Positions 55,404 to 64,000 of a stretch of DNA of 64,000 nucleotides are shown one piece after another; positions within the stretch are counted from its first letter, which is position 1; every line of letters begins with the position of its first letter. Origin of the DNA: Paenibacillus sp. FSL R5-0490 (lineage in GTDB: Bacteria > Bacillota > Bacilli > Bacillales > Cytobacillaceae). The notes below the pieces were generated by a model. It was not told the DNA's origin, ran no database searches, and worked only from the letters and a program-made list of their open reading frames with translations. The stretch is from contig NZ_MRTQ01000001.1 of NCBI RefSeq assembly GCF_001956215.1, forward strand, positions 248,001 through 312,000. The letters are read 5' to 3'. The position numbers were made by a program, and so were the translations under genes.

Positions 55404-56099
55404 TTATGAAATCATCCCTCTCCGAAACATCTCCGCAATTGCCTGTGTGCGGTTTTGAGCTCCGAGTTTCCTGATAGCTGTTTTAATATACTGGTTGATG
55501 GTGACTTCACTGATAACCATGGAATCGGCCATTTCCTTTATGCTTTCTCCCCAGGAAATCCTCTTCATGACCTCCATTTCTCTTCTGCTTAATAGCCGGG
55601 CATCTTCTTTTCCTTCCGTTTTTTCAAGAGTTTTTCCTATATGCTGACCAAATTGTGTATAAGAAGAAAGCTGCTGATCAGAAATTATTCCCTGTTCGTC
55701 AAATTCGTTTGTGCAAATATAGCCGATAGGGACTGCACCAAAGCAAATGGGGGTAGCAAGGAAGGAGTTGACATTGGAAGTAGTTATGTATTTGATGTTT
55801 ATTTGCTTGAGGTATTCGATCCCCGAACAATATTTAGCTTTTCTTTCATAGAGGGCGGAGTATATGAGCGGCAATGACCGAATATCATCCCTGATGTCTC
55901 TGATATGGATTAAACCGTGGCATGTAATAGCGATGATTCCTTCTCCAATAAACCCTAGAGGAGAATACCGGAATAAAAAGGCGTTTTTAACAGGAAAATT
56001 GTTCATATAAACCTCTAGAATTTTATACAGTTTCTCCTCATGACTCTCTACATCTTCTAAATTCTGGATATTATCCAAAATGGTAGATTCTATTGCCAT
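55404..56099 (-). CDS. LuxR-type regulator with GAF-like N-terminal domain
   Basis: A 231-residue regulator: N-terminal sensor part (residues about 15-160, GAF-like) and C-terminal LuxR HTH (LLSRREMEVMKRISWGESIKEMADSMVISEVTINQYIKTAIRKLGA). GGAAGGTG precedes the ATG. It is divergent from the Baeyer-Villiger monooxygenase gene with 176 bases between, so it probably controls the monooxygenase-esterase pair in response to a small ligand; that is inference from position. Confidence 0.85.
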   Translation of the reverse strand: MAIESTILDNIQNLEDVESHEEKLYKILEVYMNNFPVKNAFLFRYSPLGFIGEGIIAITCHGLIHIRDIRDDIRSLPLIYSALYERKAKYCSGIEYLKQINIKYITTSNVNSFLATPICFGAVPIGYICTNEFDEQGIISDQQLSSYTQFGQHIGKTLEKTEGKEDARLLSRREMEVMKRISWGESIKEMADSMVISEVTINQYIKTAIRKLGAQNRTQAIAEMFRRGMIS

Positions 56100-56229
56100 A
56101 TTAACACCTTCCTTATAGGGATATTATATATAGAAAATTATGAATATTCAATACAAATGAATGATAGTAAGCTTTAGTTATAGTAAAAAATTATAAGTAC
56201 TGGAGAGGAGGATTTTTTTCAAAAGGAAA

Positions 56230-56244
56230 ATGTAATCGCTTTCA
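56230..56244 (+). promoter_or_regulatory. cre site (CcpA binding)
   Basis: ATGTAATCGCTTTCA matches all fixed positions of WTGNAANCGNWNNCW. It lies 32 bases before the monooxygenase start, in a position to block transcription when preferred sugars are present. Confidence 0.7.
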
Positions 56245-56275
56245 ATCAAATTGATATCATGAGGAGGAAGAAAGT

Positions 56276-57922
56276 ATGTCATCATTTCAAAAATCGAACT
56301 CTCTCACGGATTTTGATGCTGTTGTCGTAGGGGCTGGTTTTTCTGGATTGTATATGCTGCATCGTTTGCGGGAGGCCGGTTTTACCACCCGGGTATTTGA
56401 AGCAGGCGATAATGTCGGCGGGACATGGTATTGGAATCGGTATCCAGGCGCAAGGTGCGATGTTGAAAGCATCTATTATAATTACACTTTTTCTGAGGAA
56501 CTATTGAAAGAATGGAGCTGGTCGGCAAAATACGCCGAACAGCCTGAAATATTAAGCTACATAAACTATGTAGCAGATAAATTTGATCTGCGGCGTGATG
56601 TGCAATTCAATACAAGGGTGCAGTCCGCACAATTTGATGAACAGAAAAATAGGTGGGACGTACAATTAAATAATGGTGAAAAGGTTTCTGCACAATATTT
56701 TATTACAGCTGTAGGGTGCTTGTCAGCGTCCAATGTACCTAAATTTAAAGGTCTGGAAAACTTTAAAGGCGAATGGCATCATACGGGGCACTGGCCGCAT
56801 GAAGGAGTGGATTTCACAGGGAAACGGGTAGGCATCATTGGCACAGGGTCCAGCGGCATCCAGGCAATTCCTGTTATTGCAAAAGAAGCCGGGCATTTGA
56901 CGGTATTCCAGCGAACACCGCAATACAGCAGCCCGGCCAGGAATACGCCGAATGATCCTGAACATCTGAATAATATACGGAAAAATTATGGGGATATCAG
57001 AGAAAAAATGCGCCATTCCATAACCGGCATACCGGAGGAGCCAAGAAATGTTTCCGTTTTTGACGAAACTCCTGAAGAAAGGCAAAAAGTTTTCGAGGAA
57101 GCCTGGAAAGAAGGAGGACTTCTTAAGTTATCTTACGCATATAATGACTTGTCCATCTCACCTGAAGCGAATGAGATTGTGGCTGAATTCATTCGCTCAA
57201 AAATCCGCGAAACAGTCAAAAATCCTGCAGTTGCAGAAAAACTTCTTCCGAGGTTCTATTATGCTACTAAACGCACCATCATAGATACAGATTATTTTGA
57301 GACATATAACCGGGATAACGTATCGCTGGTGGATGTAAAAAAGGCACCGATTCAGGAGATTACCGAAACAGGTGTTAAGACTGAGGATGAAGAATATGAG
57401 CTTGACATGATTGTGTTTGCCACAGGATTTGATGCGATGACTGGACCGCTGTTTAAGATGGATATTCGCGGGAAAAACGGCGTCTCCCTGAAAGAAAAAT
57501 GGGCAGGCGGCTCACAAACCCGAACCTATCTTGGCCTCGGCACAGCAGGATTCCCGAATATGTTCATGCTGACTGGACCTGAGAGTCCGTCCGTATTAAG
57601 CAATATGATGGTTTCAATTGAGCAGCATGTGGAGTGGGTATTTGATTGCATCAGCTATATGCGGGAACAAAATCAGGCTGTCATTGAAGTCAAAGAAGAG
57701 TCGGAAAATACATGGAGCAAGCACTGCCGTGAAATTGCCGATCAGACTTTGTTTACCAAAACAGATTCCTGGTACATGGGTGCCAATATTGAAGGAAAAG
57801 CCCGCGGCTTTCAAATCTATCTTGGCGGTGTAGGAACCTACCGGAAGATTTGTGATGAAGTTGCCGAAAAAGGCTACGAAGGTTTTATCCTGACAGCACC
57901 TGAAAAAACTGCTGTTAATTAA
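56276..57922 (+). CDS. Type I Baeyer-Villiger monooxygenase
   Basis: A 548-residue flavoprotein with two dinucleotide-binding motifs, VVGAGFSGLY (about 17-26) for FAD and GIIGTGSSGIQ (about 187) for NADPH. Between them is the BVMO fingerprint FKGEWHHTGHWP (about 163-174), matching FxGxxxHxxxW. Such enzymes insert oxygen next to a ketone to form an ester or lactone, using NADPH and O2. An esterase gene follows at 68 bases, giving a ketone-to-alcohol-plus-acid route. AGGAGG precedes the ATG. Substrate (cyclic, aryl or linear ketone) is not visible. Confidence 0.94.
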   Translation: MSSFQKSNSLTDFDAVVVGAGFSGLYMLHRLREAGFTTRVFEAGDNVGGTWYWNRYPGARCDVESIYYNYTFSEELLKEWSWSAKYAEQPEILSYINYVADKFDLRRDVQFNTRVQSAQFDEQKNRWDVQLNNGEKVSAQYFITAVGCLSASNVPKFKGLENFKGEWHHTGHWPHEGVDFTGKRVGIIGTGSSGIQAIPVIAKEAGHLTVFQRTPQYSSPARNTPNDPEHLNNIRKNYGDIREKMRHSITGIPEEPRNVSVFDETPEERQKVFEEAWKEGGLLKLSYAYNDLSISPEANEIVAEFIRSKIRETVKNPAVAEKLLPRFYYATKRTIIDTDYFETYNRDNVSLVDVKKAPIQEITETGVKTEDEEYELDMIVFATGFDAMTGPLFKMDIRGKNGVSLKEKWAGGSQTRTYLGLGTAGFPNMFMLTGPESPSVLSNMMVSIEQHVEWVFDCISYMREQNQAVIEVKEESENTWSKHCREIADQTLFTKTDSWYMGANIEGKARGFQIYLGGVGTYRKICDEVAEKGYEGFILTAPEKTAVN

Positions 57923-57989
57923 TGGGTATAGATTGGGCGGAAATTAATTCTGCCCTGTCAATAAATATATTAATAGGGGGAAAATAACT

Positions 57990-58934
57990 ATGGCATTAGA
58001 TCCGCAGGCAAAATTTTTATTGGAACAGATGGAGTCAGCAGGAGCTCCGCCGATGAGTCAGCTATCACCGGAGGAAGCCCGCCTTACCACAGATTTCAGC
58101 GCTCTGGCTGGAGAGCCGGAGGAAGTAGGGAAGATTGAAAATAAAAAAATTGCGGGACCTGGGGGAGAAATCCCTGTCCGAATATATACTCCTAAAGGAG
58201 AAGGTCCATTTCCTGCGCTAGTATACTATCATGGCGGCGGCTGGGTAATTGGTGACCTGGAGACAGTTGATGTTCCTTGCAGATTATTAACGAATTTGGC
58301 GAATTGCGTGGTCGTTTCGGTGGATTACAGACTTGCACCAGAGCATAAATTTCCTGCTGCTGCGGAAGATTCGTACGCCGCAGCCAAGTGGGTAGCTGAA
58401 AATGCAGCATCCATAGGAGTGGATCCAAACCGCATTGCCGTTGGCGGCGACAGTGCCGGCGGAAACCTTGCAGCCGTTGTGGCTCTCATGGCTAGAGACA
58501 AGCGCGAAATCTCGATTGCCTATCAGATGCTGATCTATCCGGTAACTATCCATTCTTATGCAACAGAATCCTATACTGAAAATGCAGACGGCTACCTGTT
58601 AACGAAAGACAGCATGGAGTGGTTCTGGAATCATTATTTGCGGAATGAGGAGGATGGAAAAAATCCATATGCGTCTCCGCTGCAGGCAAAAGACTTAAGC
58701 GGACTGCCGCCTGCATTGGTGTTAACGGGAGAATTTGACCCGCTGCGCGATGAGGGTGAAGCATATGCGGAACGCCTGAAAGAAGCCGGAGTCCCGGTTG
58801 AAGCCAAACGATATGACGGCATGATCCATGGATTCTTCTGGATGCCGGGTGTACTGGAGCAGGGAAGAAAGTCCATTGAGCAGGCGGCAGATGCGTTAAA
58901 ACGTGTTTTCCAGGGCAGTGTGGCTTCGAAATAA
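57990..58934 (+). CDS. Alpha/beta-hydrolase fold-3 esterase (HSL family)
   Basis: A 314-residue esterase with the HGGGW oxyanion motif (about residue 80), GDSAGG with the nucleophile serine (about 154), an aspartate in GEFDPLRDE (about 250) and the catalytic histidine in MIHGFFW (about 280). It likely hydrolyses the ester made by the upstream monooxygenase. Same strand, with an AGGGGG site. A terminator follows. Confidence 0.93.
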   Translation: MALDPQAKFLLEQMESAGAPPMSQLSPEEARLTTDFSALAGEPEEVGKIENKKIAGPGGEIPVRIYTPKGEGPFPALVYYHGGGWVIGDLETVDVPCRLLTNLANCVVVSVDYRLAPEHKFPAAAEDSYAAAKWVAENAASIGVDPNRIAVGGDSAGGNLAAVVALMARDKREISIAYQMLIYPVTIHSYATESYTENADGYLLTKDSMEWFWNHYLRNEEDGKNPYASPLQAKDLSGLPPALVLTGEFDPLRDEGEAYAERLKEAGVPVEAKRYDGMIHGFFWMPGVLEQGRKSIEQAADALKRVFQGSVASK

Positions 58935-58948
58935 TAGCTATGCAGATT

Positions 58949-58978
58949 GGACACTTCTAAAGAGGGAGTGTCCTATTT
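58949..58978 (+). terminator. Terminator of the monooxygenase-esterase pair
   Basis: GGACACT (58949-58955) pairs with AGTGTCC (58967-58973), followed by TATTTT. Confidence 0.75.
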
Positions 58979-59025
58979 TGTGTTATTTCGTAAAATGATT
59001 AATTGCAAGATTCCTTGAATAGTGC

Positions 59026-59163
59026 AATGGTGAAAGGAAGTGGTTGCCATGGAGTATTTATGAAGACGAAAACGGCAAGGATGCGAGGGAAATGGTCGCC
59101 ATGAATCAACACATGACGACAGAAAGAGAAGAATGGAAAAGAAACTTCGTCTTAATGCTATAA
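59026..59163 (+). pseudogene. Possible gene remnant
   Basis: An open stretch reading W-S-I-Y-E-D-E-N-G-K-D-A-R-E-M-V and then MNQHMTTEREEWKRNFVLML looks protein-like but has no proper start. An AAAGGAAG site eight bases before ATG 59049 leads to a stop after four codons in another frame, suggesting a frameshift. I do not recognise the family. The rest of the 489-base gap shows nothing definite. Confidence 0.3.
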
Positions 59164-59423
59164 ATTAATAGTTTCCCACAAAAGAATCTCCCTATCGCTC
59201 AATTTGGGGTAATAAATTTCCCATTCTCCCTGATTTATCTTCTTCTCCTGTCTATCAAGAGGCTCATTATCCTATTTTTGAGATAATTTCCAGTTGAATA
59301 TAAAAAAATCAGTAGTAATGTCCCTCTTTTATTACCCCAATATACTGCCACATCTCTCACCCTTTAAGATGAAAATAGTAAGTATTCTTACTTTTCTACT
59401 AATTAAAGAGCAGGAGGAAAAAA

Positions 59424-62400
59424 ATGAAGTCACGCAATAATTTATTGAAAGGTGCACTGGCTGCAAGTTTATTATTCACTGCTTCCATACCATTTAATGT
59501 GCTTGCTCAGAAGCCGGAAATCAAGGTGGACGAAGCGGAAAAAATTTTAAGCAGCCTCTCTAAAGAACAAAGGGATGCTTTAGAACAGCTAGAGGTAGGA
59601 CCTGGATTTGTTATTTCTCCTGAAGTAAATACATCCACTCCAGAGCTGGTCGAAGTCATTGTTGAATTTAACCAGTCTCCTGCAAAGGTAGAGCTAAAGA
59701 AAGAAGCTTTAAAAGGTAAAAAAACTTCTCTTCAAGCAGCTAAAGAAAAAGTTGACAAATCCCACAATGAATTCAAAACCCATGTTAGCAAGCTGAAATC
59801 TAAGAAAGGCAGTTTGCTGTATGACGCAAGTAAAATTGAAGTAAAACGCGAATACAAGAATGCTTTCAATGGTGTTTCCATGACACTGCCGGGTATAGCT
59901 GTTGAAGAACTCCTGCAATCAGGTGCTGTAAAAAGAATCTGGAGCAATGCCCAAGTCCAGCTGGATCTCCCTTCAGTAAAGGAATCCAAAGTGAAGCCGA
60001 AGATGGCAGACAGCATTCCGCAAATCGGAGTAAATAAGCTTCATGACGAGGGGATTACCGGGAAGGGCATCAAGGTCGGAGTACTGGATACAGGGATTGA
60101 TTATACACACCCTGACTTAACAGGTTCTTACAAAGGGTACCGTACAGAAAATGGACAAGACCCTAAAACCGTTGAACCAGGCACTGTCAAAGGCTGGGAC
60201 TTTATCAATAATGATGCTGATCCAATGGAAGCAACTTTCAATGATTGGGAAACATCCACTCAGCCTGAATATGATTACAGAGGGGCCGCCTACTATACTT
60301 CTCACGGTACGCATGTATCAGGTACCATTGCTGCCCAAAAAGAAAATGCAGTCGACTATGCTGTCAGGGGAGTAGCACCTGATGTTGATCTGTATGCCTA
60401 CCGGGTTCTGGGACCATATGGATCCGGCACCACAGACGGGGTGCTGGCCGGTATTGATAAAGCAGTAGAAGATGGCATGGATGTAATCAATCTATCACTT
60501 GGAGCGAGCGTAAACGATCCTTTATATCCTACTTCGGTTGCAATTAATAACGCTATGCTTTCCGGAGTCGTTTCCGTTGTAGCAGCAGGAAATGCGGGAC
60601 CAAATGAAAAAACGCTTGGTGCACCTGGTACGAGTGCATTCGGAATTACGGTAGGAGCAAGTGATGCCTCCATTTCCATTCCAGTCTTTAAAGCTAGTGC
60701 AGCTGGGAAGGTTTTCGAATCTATGAAATTATTAGCCAAAAACTTCACGGATGATTTAAAAACACTAGAAGGGAAATCTTATCCAATTTTGTTTACTGGC
60801 CTGGGCACTCCGCAAGACTTCACTGGGGAAGATCTTGCAGGGAAAATTGCCCTCATTGAACGCGGAGAGCTGACATTTGAGGAAAAAGTGAAAAATGCCA
60901 AAAATGCCGGTGCAGCAGCTGTTATTATTTTTAATAATACGGAGGGCGAAATTCCAGCCTTCGTAGGTGAGAGCACCAAGTATATTCCGACATTCCAGCT
61001 TTCAAAGGCGGATGGTGAGTATTTAAAAGGCATCCCGGAAGCTTCCTTAGCATTTGACCAGTTGTTAGAGGTTAAGACGGAAGGAGACACTCTTGCCGAT
61101 TTCAGTTCAAGAGGCCCTGTGAATAGCAACTACGATATAAAGCCTGACCTCGTGGCACCAGGTGTTTCCATTTTCTCCACCTATCCGGAGTTTATGAACC
61201 ATCCAGAAGATGGCCAGGATTACACATCTGCGTATGCACGCCTGAATGGTACGTCCATGGCCACTCCTCATATTGCTGGCGTGGCGGCACTCATGCTTCA
61301 GGATAATCCGAATCTTGATCCATTCGATGTAAAAACAGCACTAATGAATACGTCGGATGATTTAAAGAAGGATTACTCCGTGTATGAAATTGGCGCCGGC
61401 CGTGTGGATGCCTATCAGGCCGTTCACTCGAACGTTTCAATTAAAGTGCTCGATAAAACAGAGCATATTGAAAACGGTGAGTACGTGGAGGCTGATGAAA
61501 TCACGGGTTCCATCAGCTATGGAAACCACTATATGGACAGTGCTGATATAAATGATAGCCGTACACTACAAGTGATAAACAAAGGCAGCCAGGACCAATC
61601 CTATGACATAAAAGTTGAATATCATTCAGCTCGGAACGGTGTGCAGGATGGGGTAAAAAATAATATTAAAGTTAACGTACCAGAATCGGTTACAATAGGA
61701 GCGGGAAAAACGGAACAATTAAAGGCAGCGATTACAATCCCGAAAACAGCTGAAATCGGGCGTTATGAAGGATATATCCATGTGGTGAATCAGGATAATC
61801 CAAAAGAAGGCTATCAAATTCCATTTGCGATCCGGGTGACGGATAAAGGCATCGATTTTGCAGAACCGCTCCAGCCGTCTATTACGACTGACACACCAAT
61901 GCACCAATACTATTCGCCTGGTACGCACTTTGTCTTTAAATTTAAAAGCCCAATGGAGACATTCGATTTAATTGTAAAAAATGAAAAAACAGACAAAGCT
62001 GTTGGAATTGTAGGAAGCTATGATGCCAGTGCGGCCATGCCTGATAAAGAATATCTCATATACTTTGGCCACAGAGGACTTGTTTATCCATTCACAGGGA
62101 ATAAGAAACAGCCGATTGCTGATTACATGCAAAAGCTGCCGGAAGGTGAATATGTCCTTGATTTAATCAGCCGGGATGCAGAGGGAAAGACCTATCATCA
62201 TGAGAGTGTAGGCATTGTAGACAATACACCGCCGGAAGTGGATCTCGACATTGAACCGGGAGTGATTGAAATAAATGATAGCATGTTAACAACTGAAGAT
62301 GGCCACCATGCATTCTGGGTTCATGGAAAGGTGACCGACAAAACAGTTGACCTGTTGCAATCAAAAGGAATGGATTATACCCAAAAAACCAATAAGGCTG

Positions 62401-63608
62401 CTTATTATGAAAGTGAAATACCATTTATCAGCGGATTCCTGCCGCTGGATGACGATGGCGCTACGAAGTTCGGTGTGCTTCCGGAAGAATATGCAACGAC
62501 TCATTACCAGTTAAGGCTATTTCCATGGGATATGGCAACAGCAGCCAATATGTTTAAATCTCCCCGGTATGTGTTTATGAAGGAAGGCACTGAACATGCA
62601 GCCAGTCGATTTAATAAAAGCAGGGTGAAGCTGAATGACGAAATAACCATGACACTTGATTTAAATAATGTGGAGAACTTTATTTCAGGTTCTTATGAAA
62701 TTCAGCCGCTTCTTGACTATTTTGAGCTGCAGGAGGTTAAAGCAAATCCTGTGCTTAAGAAGTTTGCAGATCAAAATGGCATAGAAATAAAAATAGATGA
62801 ATCAGTTGTCACGGGTTCTGGTGTAAAAGTAGGAGCAGCCCTTTTAAAAGAAGACTTTGAAGGGATCAGCGGAGACATGCCATTCCTTGATGTTACTTTT
62901 AAAATGGTGGACGACACCAGCTACGCAAGATTTGCATCCTTTGGCTTAAAGGAACTTTCTTATCATAAGCAAGGTCAGTCAGAAGCCATAACTATTCCGG
63001 CTTACAGCTTAAACCATTTTGAACTTGTATCAACTCACTCACGTATTTCAGGCAATATAGCACCGGAAGCTTTCTTAAATTCCGGAGGCTGGGTTGACAG
63101 CAAATACGATTTTACCAAGCTTAAAACAAAGGTTTTTGCCAAAGCGGCAGATGGAAAAATTTACGAAGGAACTATGGATAGCAGGGGGCTGTTTGATGTC
63201 ATTGTGCCAGCAAAAGAGGCCTATACGGTTTATGTAGAGGTTCCTGGCCACTTGACAGAATTTCAAAATGTTTCTGCCGGCATCGAGAAAGATGGAAAGT
63301 ATCACGGTCTATATGTAAGAATTAACCCTGAAGATAATCTTGCAGGGGATGTTACCCAGGATCAGGTAATCGATATACGTGACCTGAAAGAAGCTGTTGA
63401 ACATTATGGCAAAAAAGACCCTGAGAATCCCCATCTCGATATTAATCAGGATGGGGTGGTCGATGAAACAGATGTCAGATGGATTGAAAAGAATTTCTTA
63501 ACGAAAGGCACATTAGCAGGAAAAGGAAATCAGCCGAAAGACAGGATTGGAAAGAAAGGGCTTGCTGATTTCTTAAAGATGATTGGATTGGAGCCGAAAG
63601 AAAAATAA
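59424..63608 (+). CDS. vpr: Secreted subtilisin-like serine protease, Vpr-like, with dockerin-like C-terminus
   Basis: A 1394-residue S8 protease. It has a signal peptide (about 1-28), an I9 propeptide (about 70-175), and a catalytic domain with Asp in VLDTGIDYTHPDL (about 220), His in SHGTHVSGT (about 296) and Ser in NGTSMATPHIAG (about 611). A PA domain is inserted at about 450-540 (ILFTGLGTPQDF through FQLSKADGEYL). Fn3-like domains follow. Near 1305-1365 are two EF-hand/dockerin-like repeats, DVTQDQVIDIRDLKEAV and DINQDGVVDETDV. Bacillus subtilis Vpr is about 800 residues, so this is a long form. AGGAGG precedes the ATG. Confidence 0.92.
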   Translation: MKSRNNLLKGALAASLLFTASIPFNVLAQKPEIKVDEAEKILSSLSKEQRDALEQLEVGPGFVISPEVNTSTPELVEVIVEFNQSPAKVELKKEALKGKKTSLQAAKEKVDKSHNEFKTHVSKLKSKKGSLLYDASKIEVKREYKNAFNGVSMTLPGIAVEELLQSGAVKRIWSNAQVQLDLPSVKESKVKPKMADSIPQIGVNKLHDEGITGKGIKVGVLDTGIDYTHPDLTGSYKGYRTENGQDPKTVEPGTVKGWDFINNDADPMEATFNDWETSTQPEYDYRGAAYYTSHGTHVSGTIAAQKENAVDYAVRGVAPDVDLYAYRVLGPYGSGTTDGVLAGIDKAVEDGMDVINLSLGASVNDPLYPTSVAINNAMLSGVVSVVAAGNAGPNEKTLGAPGTSAFGITVGASDASISIPVFKASAAGKVFESMKLLAKNFTDDLKTLEGKSYPILFTGLGTPQDFTGEDLAGKIALIERGELTFEEKVKNAKNAGAAAVIIFNNTEGEIPAFVGESTKYIPTFQLSKADGEYLKGIPEASLAFDQLLEVKTEGDTLADFSSRGPVNSNYDIKPDLVAPGVSIFSTYPEFMNHPEDGQDYTSAYARLNGTSMATPHIAGVAALMLQDNPNLDPFDVKTALMNTSDDLKKDYSVYEIGAGRVDAYQAVHSNVSIKVLDKTEHIENGEYVEADEITGSISYGNHYMDSADINDSRTLQVINKGSQDQSYDIKVEYHSARNGVQDGVKNNIKVNVPESVTIGAGKTEQLKAAITIPKTAEIGRYEGYIHVVNQDNPKEGYQIPFAIRVTDKGIDFAEPLQPSITTDTPMHQYYSPGTHFVFKFKSPMETFDLIVKNEKTDKAVGIVGSYDASAAMPDKEYLIYFGHRGLVYPFTGNKKQPIADYMQKLPEGEYVLDLISRDAEGKTYHHESVGIVDNTPPEVDLDIEPGVIEINDSMLTTEDGHHAFWVHGKVTDKTVDLLQSKGMDYTQKTNKAAYYESEIPFISGFLPLDDDGATKFGVLPEEYATTHYQLRLFPWDMATAANMFKSPRYVFMKEGTEHAASRFNKSRVKLNDEITMTLDLNNVENFISGSYEIQPLLDYFELQEVKANPVLKKFADQNGIEIKIDESVVTGSGVKVGAALLKEDFEGISGDMPFLDVTFKMVDDTSYARFASFGLKELSYHKQGQSEAITIPAYSLNHFELVSTHSRISGNIAPEAFLNSGGWVDSKYDFTKLKTKVFAKAADGKIYEGTMDSRGLFDVIVPAKEAYTVYVEVPGHLTEFQNVSAGIEKDGKYHGLYVRINPEDNLAGDVTQDQVIDIRDLKEAVEHYGKKDPENPHLDINQDGVVDETDVRWIEKNFLTKGTLAGKGNQPKDRIGKKGLADFLKMIGLEPKEK

Positions 63609-63612
63609 TCAT

Positions 63613-63650
63613 AAAACAGCAGGCAGGAGACAAGTTCTCCTGCTTGTTTC
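63613..63650 (+). terminator. Terminator of the subtilase gene
   Basis: AAACA-GCAGG-AGGAGA (63614-63630) pairs with TCTCCTGC-TTGTTT (63636-63649). Confidence 0.75.
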
Positions 63651-63716
63651 TATTATCCTATAGAAAATGCCTGGCAATTTCACTATAATAATAGAAACTT
63701 TATACTGAGGTGCAGC

Positions 63717-64000
63717 ATGATCATTGGGAAAATTATTAAGTTTTACCGGGAGAAAGCAGGACTGACACAGGGCCAGCTGGGGGAAGGAATCTGTTCCGTT
63801 ACTCATTTAAGTAAAATCGAACGGGGAATTACCGAATACTCCGGAGAAATTACACATCTCCTGGCCAGGAGGCTGGGCATTGATCCCGAGGAGGAAATAA
63901 CTCGATATCATCAGCTTGCCAAAAGGCTGGATGAATGGCATGAGAGTATGATCATGCAGCGGTTGCAGGAATCTGAGCATATAAAAAAAGAACTCCAGGC
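63717..64000 (+). CDS. XRE-family HTH regulator, cut by the window edge
   Basis: The 94 visible residues begin MIIGKIIKFYREKAGLTQGQLGEGICSVTHLSKIERG, an HTH_3 domain, then LLARRLGIDPEEEI and a helical stretch. The spacing and GICS-x-x-x-LSKIERG motif resemble the RNPP/NprR-PlcR type, whose TPR part binds a signalling peptide. The C-terminal part is outside the window, so this is only a resemblance. GAGGTG precedes the ATG. It lies just after a protease gene, as NprR lies by a protease in other bacilli. Confidence 0.8.
   Translation, partial: MIIGKIIKFYREKAGLTQGQLGEGICSVTHLSKIERGITEYSGEITHLLARRLGIDPEEEITRYHQLAKRLDEWHESMIMQRLQESEHIKKELQ

Overview
The window looks like the chromosome of a spore-forming Bacillaceae bacterium of the Bacillus/Cytobacillus/Neobacillus kind. 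The evidence is moderately AT-rich DNA, strong AGGAGG-type ribosome binding sites with many GTG/TTG starts, a gerA-type germinant receptor operon, a glcU-gdh pair behind a sigma-G-like promoter, secreted M4 and S8 proteases, and S-box and purine riboswitches. No tRNA, rRNA, CRISPR array or intact insertion sequence was seen.

Layout. 1-5000: 3' part of a NadR-like gene; an adenine-type purine riboswitch with terminator in front of adenosine deaminase; an acetyltransferase; a SleB-like cell-wall hydrolase; a GyrI-like protein; then a relic in which the 5' part of a Wadjet jetD copy is joined in frame to the 3' part of a copy of the hydrolase gene. 5100-16340: a carbohydrate or polyol catabolic locus (Fe-alcohol dehydrogenase, three other dehydrogenases, FAD oxidase, FGGY kinase, ABC importer without ATPase) with its own HutC-type repressor and a matching palindromic operator. 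16750-24520: a complete Wadjet anti-plasmid system in the order jetD-A-B-C, translationally coupled. The sugar locus lies between the two jetD-like direct repeats.

24600-30750: a SAM-I riboswitch in front of a SAM-dependent methyltransferase, then an acetyltransferase, an aminotransferase and several small enzymes or hypotheticals. 31060-36060: a frameshifted M4 protease, a structured leader followed by a DUF1538 membrane protein (also frameshifted), a tandem P-II-like protein and a small membrane protein, then a VOC protein. Both frameshifts are explained by one A missing from the same TACAAAA context, which suggests sequencing error or slippage. 36160-47900: SstT, glucose uptake and glucose dehydrogenase, a 41-aa small gene, catalase behind a sigma-B-like promoter, a C26 glutamine-amidotransferase-like hydrolase, LysR/malic enzyme divergent pair, and an EgtU/OpuC-type ABC transporter with permease fused to binding protein.

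48000-64000: a germinant receptor operon (A-C-B) whose C subunit lacks the lipobox cysteine, a beta-propeller protein, a CyuA/UPF0597-type cysteine desulfidase, a Baeyer-Villiger monooxygenase plus esterase pair with a divergent LuxR regulator and a perfect cre match, a 1394-residue Vpr-like subtilase with dockerin-like repeats, and the start of an XRE regulator cut by the window edge.

The most interesting points are the jetD/hydrolase chimera and the direct repeats around the sugar locus, the DUF1538/P-II operon with its unassigned leader RNA, the SAM riboswitch ahead of a methyltransferase, and the lipobox-less GerC.
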